DNA of 62,049 bases from Acidobacteriota bacterium. Lineage in GTDB: Bacteria; Acidobacteriota; Terriglobia; Terriglobales; Acidobacteriaceae. This document shows positions 49,844-58,561 of this stretch, piece by piece. Position 1 is the first letter of the stretch. The number at the start of each line of letters is the position of its first letter. Both the position numbers and the translations under genes were made by a program. The stretch is from assembly GCA_021818585.1 (NCBI GenBank), contig JAKATU010000075.1, positions 35,146-97,194 of the forward strand, given 5' to 3'. The notes beneath the pieces are model-generated. The model ran no database searches and was not told where the DNA came from. It was given only the letters and a program-made list of their open reading frames with translations.

Positions 49844-51142
49844 TTGTCCACCCTGACCACTCCCAGCCTTGCAACCCCACATTACGACTCATCCCTCGCG
49901 GCAGATCTCCACGCCCGGTTCACCGCCGTCCGAAGCCAGTCTCTCGCCCTCTGCGAACCACTCACACCAGAGGACATGATGGTCCAGTCCACTCCCGAGG
50001 CCAGTCCCTCAAAATGGCACCTCGCGCACACCTCATGGTTCTTTGAAACTTTCGTCCTCCGCGAATTCCTGCCCGGCTACACGCCCTTCCATCCCGACTT
50101 CCTCTGGCTCTTCAACAGCTACTACAACGGGGTCTCCACGCAGCCGGAAAAACAGCTTCGCGCCACCTTCTCGCGGCCCTCCCTCACGCAAATCCTGGAC
50201 TACCGCCACCACATCGACGCCGCCATCCAATCCCTCATCGAGCAAACCCTCCCGCACGAAGCCAAAACCCGCCTCATCCTCGGCCTGCACCACGAGCAGC
50301 AGCATCAGGAACTCCTCCTCACTGACGCCAAGCACGCCTTCTTCACCAATCCACTCCGGCCCGCCTACCGCGAAGGCTCCATCGCCGCATCGGCAGCCGC
50401 TCCGCCGCTCACATGGCACGAGTTTCCAGGCGGCATCCACGAAATCGGCCACTCCGGCAGCGGCTTCTCCTTTGACAACGAACTCCCGCGCCACAAGGTC
50501 TATCTCCAGCCCTTTCGCCTCGCATCCCGCCCCGTTACCTGCTCCGAGTACCTCGAGTTCATCCACGACGGCGGCTACCAGCAGAGCCAACTCTGGCTCT
50601 CCGACGGCTGGACGACCGTAAAATCCCAACACCGGCGCGCCCCGCTCTACTGGTCGCAATATCACTCCGACGACTGGACCGTATTCACCCTCCGCGGCGC
50701 CGTCCCGCTCAAAGACCTGCTCAGCACGCCCGTCTGCCATATCAGCCTCTACGAGGCCGACGCCTACGCCCGCTGGCGCGGCATGCGTCTCCCCACCGAA
50801 TGCGAGTGGGAAGTCGCCGCATCCGCCGCACCCGTCTCCGGCAACCTCGTCGAATCCAATCGCCTCCATCCCGCTCCCGCCGAACCCGTCGCCCATCCCA
50901 CGCAACTCTACGGTGACATATGGGAGTGGACCAACAGCGCCTACCTCGGCTATCCCGGCTTCCAGCCCGCACTCGGCGCCATCGGTGAATACAACGGCAA
51001 ATTCATGTCCGGCCAGATGGTCCTCCGCGGAGGCTCCTGCGTCACACCCATCTCCCACATCCGCGCCACCTATCGCAACTTCTTCCAACCCGCCACCCGC
51101 TGGCAGTTCTCCGGCCTGCGCCTGGCGCAAAACCTGTCCTGA
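49844..51142 (+). CDS. egtB: ergothioneine biosynthesis sulfoxide synthase EgtB
   Basis: This 432-residue protein joins an N-terminal DinB-like domain (KWHLAHTSWFFETFVL, then LGLHHEQQHQELLLTD with His ligands for iron) to a C-terminal FGE-sulfatase fold (WHEFPGGIHEIG, LYEADAYARWRGMRLPTECE, GDIWEWTNSAYLGYPGF, VLRGGSCVTP). EgtB attaches sulfur to trimethyl-histidine with oxygen. It starts with TTG at 49844 after AGGAGG (49827-49832). egtD follows 35 bp later. No egtA or egtC is present, which suggests the short pathway using cysteine directly. Confidence 0.92.
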   Translation: MSTLTTPSLATPHYDSSLAADLHARFTAVRSQSLALCEPLTPEDMMVQSTPEASPSKWHLAHTSWFFETFVLREFLPGYTPFHPDFLWLFNSYYNGVSTQPEKQLRATFSRPSLTQILDYRHHIDAAIQSLIEQTLPHEAKTRLILGLHHEQQHQELLLTDAKHAFFTNPLRPAYREGSIAASAAAPPLTWHEFPGGIHEIGHSGSGFSFDNELPRHKVYLQPFRLASRPVTCSEYLEFIHDGGYQQSQLWLSDGWTTVKSQHRRAPLYWSQYHSDDWTVFTLRGAVPLKDLLSTPVCHISLYEADAYARWRGMRLPTECEWEVAASAAPVSGNLVESNRLHPAPAEPVAHPTQLYGDIWEWTNSAYLGYPGFQPALGAIGEYNGKFMSGQMVLRGGSCVTPISHIRATYRNFFQPATRWQFSGLRLAQNLS

Positions 51143-51177
51143 GGAACCACGCGCCCTCACGACCCGTAAGGCCATTC

Positions 51178-52167
51178 ATGCCCCTGGGAAACTCCTCTGC
51201 CGTCCTGCCTGCCGCCCAGCAATCCCCCATCGCCGCGGAAGTCCATCGCGGCCTCACCGCTCGGCCCAAAACTCTCTCGCCCTGGCTCTTTTACGACCAG
51301 CGCGGCTCCCAGCTCTTTGACCAGATCACCCAGCTCCCCGAGTACTACCTCACCCGCACCGAACGCGAACTCTTCGCAGCCCACGCACCCGCCATCCTCG
51401 CCGCCGCCGGCAAAGATGCAGCCCTTACCCTCATCGAACTCGGCGCTGGCTCCGCCTCCAAAACCGGCATCCTGCTACGCGCCGCGCTCGATCAGCAGCC
51501 GCAGCTCACCTACCGCGCCATCGATGTCTCCGCCTCGGCCCTCGAAGCCGCAAGCCAAAGCCTCTCCCGCGAATTCCCCACCCTCATCATCGAAACCCGC
51601 GTCCGCGACTACACCCACGGCATCGGCCATCTCCCATCCCTCCAGTGGCCCAACTCGCGCCGCCTCGTCCTCTACATCGGCTCCAGCATCGGCAACTTCG
51701 ACCCCCTGGACGCCCGCGAACTCCTCCGCGACATCCGCCGGCAGCTCGCCCCCGGCGACTGCATCCTCCTCGGCGTCGATCACGCCAAGCCGCTTCAGCC
51801 GCTTCTCGCCGCATACAACGATGCAGCCGGGGTCACCGCCGCCTTCAACCGCAACATCCTTACCCGCATCAATCGAGAACTCGGCGCAAACTTCCGCCTC
51901 GACCGCTTCCAGCACCGCGCCATCTTCAACCCCGACGAATCCCGCATCGAAATGCACCTCGTCAGCACCTGCGCGCAGCGCGTCGCCATCCCCGCTCTCG
52001 ATCTCAAACTCACTTTTTCCGACGGCGAAACTATTCACACCGAAAACAGTTACAAATTCACCCCCGAATCCGCCACCGCACTCCTCGCCTCCGGCAACTT
52101 CACCGTCACCCATCACTGGACCGATCCCTGGCGATGGTTCGGCGTCTACCTGGCCACCGCCGTATAA
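51178..52167 (+). CDS. egtD: L-histidine N-alpha-methyltransferase EgtD
   Basis: This 329-residue SAM-dependent methyltransferase opens with the EgtD-specific SPWLFYDQRGSQLFDQITQL and PEYYLTRTERELFAAHA. It continues with LIELGAGSASKTGILL, RLVLYIGSSIGNFDPLDA and FNRNILTRINRELGANF. EgtD trimethylates histidine to hercynine, the substrate of EgtB encoded just upstream. The pair is sufficient for ergothioneine up to the C-S lyase step; an EgtE lyase is not in the window. Confidence 0.94.
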   Translation: MPLGNSSAVLPAAQQSPIAAEVHRGLTARPKTLSPWLFYDQRGSQLFDQITQLPEYYLTRTERELFAAHAPAILAAAGKDAALTLIELGAGSASKTGILLRAALDQQPQLTYRAIDVSASALEAASQSLSREFPTLIIETRVRDYTHGIGHLPSLQWPNSRRLVLYIGSSIGNFDPLDARELLRDIRRQLAPGDCILLGVDHAKPLQPLLAAYNDAAGVTAAFNRNILTRINRELGANFRLDRFQHRAIFNPDESRIEMHLVSTCAQRVAIPALDLKLTFSDGETIHTENSYKFTPESATALLASGNFTVTHHWTDPWRWFGVYLATAV

Positions 52168-52262
52168 CCCCCGCAACCAACTGGGCGTTCCGTCCAAGCG
52201 CCACTTGGCTGAGAAAAATAGCGCACCCTCCGAAATCTAGTCGTTTCGACCCCCTTTAACCC

Positions 52263-52297
52263 TGTCATTTCGAACGAAGTGGAGAAATCTGCGGTCC
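52263..52297 (+). repeat. short family A repeat
   Basis: TGTCATTTCGAACGAAGT joined directly to GGAGAAATCTGCGGT, without the inner hairpin: a minimal copy. Confidence 0.65.
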
Positions 52298-52344
52298 TTC
52301 TCACGCAAGAACATCCAGGAATCCCGCCAAAATCCAAAAGCATT

Positions 52345-52374
52345 AGGCTAAGAGCTAGAAGCTAAGAGCTAAAA
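52345..52374 (+). repeat. family C heptamer array
   Basis: Four 7-bp units, GGCTAAG AGCTAGA AGCTAAG AGCTAAA, ending 2 bp before the start codon of the next gene. Confidence 0.72.
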
Positions 52375-52376
52375 AC

Positions 52377-53393
52377 ATGCCCCGAATCCCCTTCACCCAG
52401 CTCCATCAAACCCTCACCGCCATCCTCGATCGTCACGGTTTCACTCCGGACCGAGCCAAACTCAGCGCCCGCCTCATTGCAGAAACCTCACGCGACGGCG
52501 TCTACTCCCACGGAGTACTCCGCTTCCCGCGCTTCCTCGCCACCATCCGCAACGGCTCCGTCGATGTCCACGCCACGCCCATCCGCGCCTCTGCCCTCGG
52601 CGCGCTCGAGCGCTGGGATGGCCGCCGGGGCCCGGGCAATCTCAACGCTCACGCCTCCATGGACCGCGCCATCACCCTCGCCCGCGCCCACGGCATCGGC
52701 TGCGTCGCCCTTCGCAACACCAACCACTGGATGCGCGGCGGCACCTACGGCTGGCAGGCCGCCGACGCCGGCATGATCGGCCTCTGCTTCACCAATACCA
52801 TGCCCAACCTCCCTGCTTGGGGAGCAACCGAACCCTCCATCGGCAACAACCCGCTCATCTTCGCCGTGCCACGCGCCGCCGGCCATCTCGTCCTCGACAT
52901 GGCCATGTCACAGTTCTCCTACGGCGCGCTCGAAAGTCACCGCCGCCGCAATCAGCAACTCCCCATCCCCGGCGGCTTCAGCGCCCAGGGCCACCTCACC
53001 ACCGATCCCGCCGCCATCGAAGCCTCCGAGCGCCCGCTCCCCATCGGCTACTGGAAAGGCTCCGGTCTCGCCATCCTTCTCGACGCCGTTGCCGCCATCA
53101 CCGCGCTCGGCAACGCCACCCACCAGCTCCCACGCGATCCCTTCCGCGAAACCGCGCTCTCGCAAGTCTTCATCGCTCTCAACCACGCGGCCCTCGCCGA
53201 AGAAAACCCAGACCACCCCAGCCCTGACCAAATCGCCAACGCCATCGTCGAATCCATCCACGCCGCCCAACCCGCCGACGAAGACAACCCCATCCGTTAC
53301 CCCGGCGAGCAAACCCTCCGCATCCGCGACGAAAACCTCCGCCTCGGCATCCCCGTCGACGAAAATCTCTGGCAGCAAATCCTCACCCTCTAA
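52377..53393 (+). CDS. malate/L-lactate dehydrogenase family oxidoreductase (YiaK/DlgD-like)
   Basis: This 338-residue protein belongs to the Ldh_2 family: RDGVYSHGVLRFPRFLATI near 40, CVALRNTNHWMRGGTYGWQA with the active-site His, GNNPLIFAVPR, HLVLDMAMSQFSYGAL and GYWKGSGLAILLDAVAAI. Members use NAD(P)H to reduce 2-oxo acids; the closest style is 2,3-diketo-L-gulonate reductase, but substrate cannot be assigned. A heptamer array fills the ribosome-binding region, and no AGGAGG-like site is seen. Confidence 0.85.
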   Translation: MPRIPFTQLHQTLTAILDRHGFTPDRAKLSARLIAETSRDGVYSHGVLRFPRFLATIRNGSVDVHATPIRASALGALERWDGRRGPGNLNAHASMDRAITLARAHGIGCVALRNTNHWMRGGTYGWQAADAGMIGLCFTNTMPNLPAWGATEPSIGNNPLIFAVPRAAGHLVLDMAMSQFSYGALESHRRRNQQLPIPGGFSAQGHLTTDPAAIEASERPLPIGYWKGSGLAILLDAVAAITALGNATHQLPRDPFRETALSQVFIALNHAALAEENPDHPSPDQIANAIVESIHAAQPADEDNPIRYPGEQTLRIRDENLRLGIPVDENLWQQILTL

Positions 53394-53423
53394 CCCGGCT
53401 GGGTGCCCCGTCCACTTCGAGTG

Positions 53424-53452
53424 CCCCATTCAAGCCGAAGGCTTGAGTGGGG
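53424..53452 (+). repeat. family B hairpin repeat
   Basis: CCCCATTCAAGCC GAA GGCTTGAGTGGGG: a 13-bp stem with one mismatch and a three-base loop. A second partial copy (GGGTGCCCCGTCCA) lies just upstream at about 53401. Confidence 0.8.
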
Positions 53453-53533
53453 TCGGAACAATGTAAGCGCCCCGTCCAAGCCGGTTTCCGGCGTCCGTGA
53501 ACCCTCCCACAGGCACCCAGAGATCCAAGTATC

Positions 53534-54547
53534 ATGACTCCCATGTCCAGAAAAATCCGCTGGGGCGTCCTCAGCACCGCAAACATTGGCCTCAAAAAAG
53601 TCCTCCCCGCCATGCAGCTCGGCCAGTTCTCCTCGATCGAAGCCATCGCCTCACGCGACCTCGCGCATGCCCGCGCAGCCGCCGACTCACTCCACATCAC
53701 CAAAGCCTACGGCTCCTATGAGGCACTCCTCGCCGACCCCGAAATCGACGCGATCTACAACCCGCTCCCCAACCAGCTCCACGTTCCCTGGACCATCCGC
53801 GCTGCTGAAGCTGGCAAGCACGTCCTCTGCGAAAAGCCCATCGCCCTCACCGCCGAAGAAGCCCGCACCCTCCTCGAAGTCCGCCAGCGCACAGGCGTCA
53901 AAATCGGCGAAGCCTTCATGATCCGCAGCGCACCCCAGTGGCTTCGCCTGCGCGAACTCCTCCACCAGGGCCGCATCGGCCAGCTACGCTCCGTCACCGC
54001 ATTCTTCAGCTACTTCAACACCAATCCCGACAACATCCGCAACAAAATCGAAACCGGCGGCGGAGCAGTCCTCGACATCGGCTGCTACTGCATCCAGTCC
54101 GCCCGCTACGCCTTCCAGCAGGAACCCACGCGCGTCGTCTCCCTCATCGACCGCGACCCAGCCATGCACACCGACCGCCTCACCTCGGCCATCCTCGACT
54201 TCCCCGCCGGACAAGCCATCTTCACCTGCAGCACCCAGCTCGTCCCCTGGCAGCGCGTCCATTTCCTCGGCACAAAAGGCCGCATCGAGCTCGAAATCCC
54301 CTTCAACATGCCCAAGGACCAACCCACGCGTCTCTTCCTCGACGACGGCTCAGACGTCACCGGCTCCGGCATCACCACGGAAACCTTCCCCACCGCCGAC
54401 CAGTACACCCTCCAGGGCGATGATTTCTCCCGCGCCATCCTCGAAAACAAACAAGTCCCCGTACCCCTCGAAGACGCTATTGCTAACATGTCTGTCATCG
54501 ACGCCATCTTCCGCAGCGCCACCACCAACCAATGGCAATCTCTCTAA
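53534..54547 (+). CDS. Gfo/Idh/MocA-family oxidoreductase
   Basis: This 337-residue protein has the N-terminal NAD(P) domain (RWGVLSTANIGLKKVLPAM, IDAIYNPLPNQLHVPWTIRA, GKHVLCEKPIALTAEEA with the EKP motif) and the C-terminal alpha/beta substrate domain (GGGAVLDIGCYCIQSARYAF). Family members oxidise or reduce sugars and related compounds. The neighbouring 2-oxo-acid reductase may belong to the same sugar pathway; this is only suggested by position. Confidence 0.88.
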   Translation: MTPMSRKIRWGVLSTANIGLKKVLPAMQLGQFSSIEAIASRDLAHARAAADSLHITKAYGSYEALLADPEIDAIYNPLPNQLHVPWTIRAAEAGKHVLCEKPIALTAEEARTLLEVRQRTGVKIGEAFMIRSAPQWLRLRELLHQGRIGQLRSVTAFFSYFNTNPDNIRNKIETGGGAVLDIGCYCIQSARYAFQQEPTRVVSLIDRDPAMHTDRLTSAILDFPAGQAIFTCSTQLVPWQRVHFLGTKGRIELEIPFNMPKDQPTRLFLDDGSDVTGSGITTETFPTADQYTLQGDDFSRAILENKQVPVPLEDAIANMSVIDAIFRSATTNQWQSL

Positions 54548-54562
54548 CCCCTGAACCCACCG

Positions 54563-54602
54563 GGTGCCCCATTCATGCGCAAGTCTTTCGCGCATGAGCG
54601 GG
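54563..54602 (+). repeat. family B hairpin repeat
   Basis: GGTGCCCCATTCATGCGC, loop AAGTCTTTC, GCGCATGAGCGGG: a long stem with two mismatches. Confidence 0.7.
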
Positions 54603-54628
54603 TCTGATAATTCTCATCAAAAAGAATG

Positions 54629-54680
54629 TTGTCATCCCGACCGAAAGCGCAAAGCACCGAAGCCGAGAGACCTGCGGTTC
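54629..54680 (+). repeat. family A repeat
   Basis: TTGTCATCCCGACCGAAAG, short centre GCGCAAAGC, then CCGAGAGACCTGCGGTTC. It lies between the convergent oxidoreductase and moaC genes. Confidence 0.72.
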
Positions 54681-54700
54681 CCTCTCAACCCGGATAACCC

Positions 54701-55165
54701 CTACTCCCTCACCCAATCTCCGCTCTTCCCGCCACTCTTCCTGACCAGCTCCACCCGCTCAATACGAATCCCCTTATCCAGCGCCTTGCACATGTCATAC
54801 ACGGTAAGCGCCGCCACGCTCGCCGCCGTCAACGCTTCCATCTCCACACCCGTCCCCGCAGTCGTAGCCGCCGTCGCGTGAATATCCACCCCCCCAGCCA
54901 CCATCTCCGCCTTCACATCCACAAAACTCAGCGGCAGCGGATGGCACATCGGAATCAGATCCGCCGTCTTCTTCGCCGCCTGAATCCCCGCAAACCGAGC
55001 CACCTCCAGCGGATTCCCCTTCGGATTCTGCGGCAGCGCAGCCAGCACCTCGTCCGTCAGTGCCACAAAAGCCCGCGCCACCGCCTCGCGCCGCGTAGTC
55101 GCCTTGCGACTCACGTCGACCATCCGCGCCTCGCCCGCATCGTCAAAATGCGAAAGCTTCCCCAT
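54701..55165 (-). CDS. moaC: cyclic pyranopterin monophosphate synthase
   Basis: From the ATG at 55165 this 154-residue protein begins MGKLSHFDDAGEARMVDVSR and contains IPMCHPLPLSFVDV and GVEMEALTAASVAALTVYDM, both diagnostic of MoaC. It makes cPMP in molybdenum cofactor synthesis. The start overlaps the moeA stop by one base (TGATG), so it is coupled to moeA. The product serves MsrP, among others. Confidence 0.96.
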   Translation of the reverse strand: MGKLSHFDDAGEARMVDVSRKATTRREAVARAFVALTDEVLAALPQNPKGNPLEVARFAGIQAAKKTADLIPMCHPLPLSFVDVKAEMVAGGVDIHATAATTAGTGVEMEALTAASVAALTVYDMCKALDKGIRIERVELVRKSGGKSGDWVRE

Positions 55166-56421
55166 CACGCACCTCCAATGAGCAGCACGCTCACAAACGC
55201 GTCCGCCGGCATGCGATCCATTCCATCCGGAACCACCGCATATCCATCCGCCAGCGCCGCGCAGGCCACGTCGCCCGAACCCTGCCACGCGCGCGGCGTC
55301 ACCTTCACTCCCTCCATCGAACTCTTTACCATCGCCGGAACAAACCGCGTCAAACCCTCCTTGCCCCGGGCCTCAGCCGTCAGCCGTCCCCACGTCCAGC
55401 GCGGCCAGCGCGAATCCGTCTCCCCGCTCAGCGCCGCCACCAGCGGCGAGGCAAAAAGCGCAAATGTAACCATCGTGGATACAGGATTTCCCGGCAGCCC
55501 CAAAAAGAACCGCTTCTCCGTCCCATGCGGAGCCCGCCCAAACACCACCGGCTTCCCCGGCTGTATCCGCGCACCCGTAAACACCGCCTCCGCGCCAATC
55601 CGCTCCAGCGCCTGCTCCACAAAATCAAACTTGCCCATGGAAACGCCGCCCGTGATCAGCACCAGGTCGCAAGCCAGCGCCGCACGAATCGCCTGCTCCG
55701 TCGCCTCCAGTTCATCCTTCACCAGCGGTAGACGAACCGCCTCGGCTCCCATCGCCGTCACCTGCGCCGCCAGTGAGTAACTGTTTGAGTTACGAATCTC
55801 CGCCAGCTTCGGCTGCTCTTCCACCTCCACCAGTTCATCGCCCGTCGCCAATATCGCCACCCGCGTCCGCGCGTATACTTCCACCTCCGAATAGCCCGCC
55901 AACGCGGCAGCCGCTACCTGCGCCGGACCCAGCCGCGTACCCACGTCCACCAGCAGATCCCCGACACGCGCCTCTGCGCCCGCCGGAACCACATTCTCTC
56001 CCGCCTGAATCCGGCGGCCCGTCATCAGTCGAACAGTATCCCCGCTGTGCTCCACATGCTCCACCATCACCACCGCGTTCGCACCCTCAGGAACAGGCGC
56101 GCCCGTCATGATCTCCACCGCTTCGCCCCCGCGCAGCATCCGGTCGCGCCACATCTCGCCCGCGCGCAACTGGCCCGCCACGCGCAGCGGTCCCGGCAGA
56201 TCCTCTACCCGCACCGCAAATCCATCCCGCGTCGAACGCGCAAACGGCGGCTGGTCCCGGTCTGCCCGCAGCGGCTCGGCCAGCACACGACCCAGCGCCG
56301 TCGTCAGGGAAATCCGGCTCACCAGCTTCGGCGCAGCCAGCGCTTCATCTGTCGCCGCGCGAATCGCGGCTTCTGCATCCCAATATCGCAATACACGTTC
56401 CTTCAATCCATCCCCCTGCAT
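55165..56421 (-). CDS. moeA: molybdopterin molybdotransferase MoeA
   Basis: This 418-residue protein has the MoeA domains: RDQPPFARSTRDGFAVRVED, VEIMTGAPVPEGANAVVMVE, ILATGDELVE, EIRNSNSYSLAAQ, LVLITGGVSMGKFDFV and FLGLPGNPVSTMVTFALF, the last including the MPT-binding loop. It inserts molybdate into adenylylated molybdopterin. It precedes moaC with a one-base overlap. Confidence 0.95.
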   Translation of the reverse strand: MQGDGLKERVLRYWDAEAAIRAATDEALAAPKLVSRISLTTALGRVLAEPLRADRDQPPFARSTRDGFAVRVEDLPGPLRVAGQLRAGEMWRDRMLRGGEAVEIMTGAPVPEGANAVVMVEHVEHSGDTVRLMTGRRIQAGENVVPAGAEARVGDLLVDVGTRLGPAQVAAAALAGYSEVEVYARTRVAILATGDELVEVEEQPKLAEIRNSNSYSLAAQVTAMGAEAVRLPLVKDELEATEQAIRAALACDLVLITGGVSMGKFDFVEQALERIGAEAVFTGARIQPGKPVVFGRAPHGTEKRFFLGLPGNPVSTMVTFALFASPLVAALSGETDSRWPRWTWGRLTAEARGKEGLTRFVPAMVKSSMEGVKVTPRAWQGSGDVACAALADGYAVVPDGMDRMPADAFVSVLLIGGA

Positions 56422-56452
56422 CTATCCTTGCTCTCCACCGCGCAGCCCAAAG

Positions 56453-56480
56453 AAAAAGAGCGCCGCACAGCGCGACGCTC
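56453..56480 (-). terminator. intrinsic terminator after the CarboxypepD/TPR gene
   Basis: On the minus strand GAGCG TCGC GCTGT GCGG CGCTC is followed by TTTTTCTTT. It is 21 bp after the stop of the secreted TPR protein gene, separating it from moeA. Confidence 0.8.
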
Positions 56481-56500
56481 TCGTCTTTTCATCTTACCGA

Positions 56501-57619
56501 TCAATGCCGGTTGCGTACCGAGCTTTGGATCTTCTGCCCCAGCGACTGCAGTACTCCCTTCACATCGTTCGCGAACGGTCCGTTCGGCGCAAGTTGCAGG
56601 TATTTCTGGTAAGCTCCCACGCAGCCCGGGGGCGCAATAATCTTCTGCGTCTTCGGGTCTACCGTCGCCTTCTGGATCAGTGCCTGCCCCTTCAGATAGT
56701 AAGGAATCGGTTCATTCGGATTCGCGGCAATCGCGGCGTCCGCCGCCTTCACCGTCAAATCGTTCTGCCCGTTGCGGTTCATCACAATGGCCTCATTTTG
56801 GTAATACATGAACGCGCTCTTCGGATCCGCCTGCGACGCTGCAATGTAGGCCGCATCCGACTTTTGAAAATGACCCGCATCCCCGTACGCCTCACCCAGT
56901 GCGTTGCCCGCAATCCCGGCTACTTCCATATTCGGCTTCTTGCTCGCTGCATTCAGTGAAATCGCCTTGGTCAGTGACGTAATCGCGTCGTTGAACTTCT
57001 TCTCGCCAAGCTGCGCCTTGCCCAGTTCCACCCATAGCAGGTAAGCATCCGGCATAGCCGCCGTGTCCCTCGTCATCAGCGCATCGGCCGCCGCATAGTT
57101 CTTGTCGGCGTTGTCCTTCCGAGCCGCCTCAAGATCCTTGTTCAGGTTCTTGATCACAGCATTCTGCTTCAGAATCTTCGCATTCTCGGCCTTTACCTTG
57201 GCCAGTTCCTTCTGCTGCTCAGGCGTAAGCTTCTTAATGTACGACGCACGCGAAAGATCAAAGTTTTGCAGCGTATCCTGTCCGCCCATGATCTTCACGC
57301 TGTTGTACTGGTCAATCACCTGGCCCTTCGGCGTGTTCGGCTCGCGCAGTGTCACGATATACGTGCCCACCGCTACGCCCGTTCCTTTATAGTTGCCGTT
57401 TGCATCCGTCTTGAACGTGTACTTCGCCGAGTTCGAGCCTTCCGGAATCAGTGAAATAATTCCATCCGTAATCGCCGCGCCCGTCGGATCATTCACGTAC
57501 CCATGAATGCTGCCCGTCTGCGTCGGAGCAGCCCCGGAGGATGTCTGCGCCATCGCCGGCACTACCGCCGTAATCAGCGCTGCTATCGCAACTGTCAGCC
57601 AGAGTTTCTTCCAGTTCAT
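56501..57619 (-). CDS. secreted protein with carboxypeptidase-regulatory and TPR domains
   Basis: This 372-residue protein has a signal peptide (cleavage near AMAQ, residue 25) and a CarboxypepD regulatory-like beta domain at about 37-115 (GSIHGYVNDPTGAAITDGII...TDANGNYKGTGVAVGTYIVT). A charged helical linker with coiled-coil character lies at 127-165 (LTPEQQKELAKVKAENAKIL), then TPR-like repeats to the end (YLLWVELGKAQLGEKKFNDA, AGNALGEAYGDAGHFQKSDA). The beta domain plus TPR combination is common in acidobacterial envelope proteins. Function is unknown; protein-protein binding in the periplasm or on the surface is likely. Confidence 0.82.
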   Translation of the reverse strand: MNWKKLWLTVAIAALITAVVPAMAQTSSGAAPTQTGSIHGYVNDPTGAAITDGIISLIPEGSNSAKYTFKTDANGNYKGTGVAVGTYIVTLREPNTPKGQVIDQYNSVKIMGGQDTLQNFDLSRASYIKKLTPEQQKELAKVKAENAKILKQNAVIKNLNKDLEAARKDNADKNYAAADALMTRDTAAMPDAYLLWVELGKAQLGEKKFNDAITSLTKAISLNAASKKPNMEVAGIAGNALGEAYGDAGHFQKSDAAYIAASQADPKSAFMYYQNEAIVMNRNGQNDLTVKAADAAIAANPNEPIPYYLKGQALIQKATVDPKTQKIIAPPGCVGAYQKYLQLAPNGPFANDVKGVLQSLGQKIQSSVRNRH

Positions 57620-57683
57620 TCCTTTATCTCCTCAACCGCGCCCTCTTCAAAAGGCCAGCGGCGATTGTTGATGCGTCAAACCA

Positions 57684-58367
57684 TTATCTCGTTTCAGTCC
57701 GTGCATAACGAATCGGGTCCGCAAATCCCGCTTCCTCAAAAGCACGCAGACGCAGTACGCAGCTTTCGCACTCGCCGCAAGCCTCGTCCGCGCCTGAATA
57801 GCACGACCACGTTAAATCCAGAGGAGCGCCAAGTTCAAGGCCAAGAGCCACAATCTCCCGCTTCCGCATCCGGATCAACGGTGTCTCGACCACAATGTCG
57901 CCATCGCGGGTCCCCGTCTCAATCAGACGCTGAAATGCCTCGTAATATGCCGGACGGCAGTCCGGATACCCCGAACTGTCCTGTTCCACTGCCCCGATCA
58001 CGATCCGCTTCGCACCCAGCACCTCCGCCCAGCTCACCGCCGCGGCCAGAAAATGCGCATTACGAAACGGCACATACGTCACCGGAATCTCCGCTCCGAT
58101 CGACGCCTCTTCCTGGGGTGCCTTCGGCACCTCAATCCCTGCATCCGTCAGCGCCGATCCGCCAATCCGACGGAACAAGTCGATCTTCAGATGCAGAAAA
58201 TCCTTGAATCCAAGTCTCTCGGCAACCTCGCGCGCGGAACGCAGCTCGCGCTCCTCGGTCCGTTGGCCATATCCAAAGTGCAGCGCGTAAGCCTCATCAT
58301 CCCGTGCCGTCAGTGCCGCGCAAACACAAGAATCCATTCCCCCGGACAAGCACACAACTGCTTTCAT
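57684..58367 (-). CDS. queC: 7-cyano-7-deazaguanine synthase
   Basis: From the ATG at 58367 this 227-residue protein begins MKAVVCLSGGMDSCVCAAL with the ATP-pyrophosphatase SGGMDS loop, continues ALHFGYGQRTEERELRSARE, VPFRNAHFLAAAVSWAEVLG and GYPDCRPAYYEAFQRLIETG, and ends with a zinc-binding cluster of four cysteines (CYSGADEACGECESC). QueC makes preQ0 for queuosine or 7-deazaguanine DNA modification. No queD, queE or queF is in the window, and no dpd genes, so tRNA queuosine is the simpler reading. Confidence 0.95.
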   Translation of the reverse strand: MKAVVCLSGGMDSCVCAALTARDDEAYALHFGYGQRTEERELRSAREVAERLGFKDFLHLKIDLFRRIGGSALTDAGIEVPKAPQEEASIGAEIPVTYVPFRNAHFLAAAVSWAEVLGAKRIVIGAVEQDSSGYPDCRPAYYEAFQRLIETGTRDGDIVVETPLIRMRKREIVALGLELGAPLDLTWSCYSGADEACGECESCVLRLRAFEEAGFADPIRYARTETR

Positions 58368-58561
58368 ACGCTCTTTTGCCACTCCCTTTAGAATAACCCG
58401 CCGCAACGCACTTTGTTGCCGTTCCCCGCCGCCTCGTCAAAACCTTCAGCTCCGCACCGGGTTAACTGCTCAGTCACTCGCATCTCATTCCTTTCATTGT
58501 CCTTTAGCTCCAAAGTGGTATGTTAATCCTGTCCTGTCAGCTTCATTTCAGGAGGTTCCCT

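Noticed and set aside
54701..55288. Longer version of moaC starting at 55288
   Set aside because: The first 41 residues would be read from inside moeA in another frame and have no similarity to MoaC; the ATG at 55165 overlaps the moeA stop as expected for coupling.
57684..58406. A role for queC in 7-deazaguanine DNA modification linked to the Mrr nuclease
   Set aside because: No dpd genes or tgtA-like gene are present and queC is 15 kb from mrr; queuosine synthesis is sufficient explanation.
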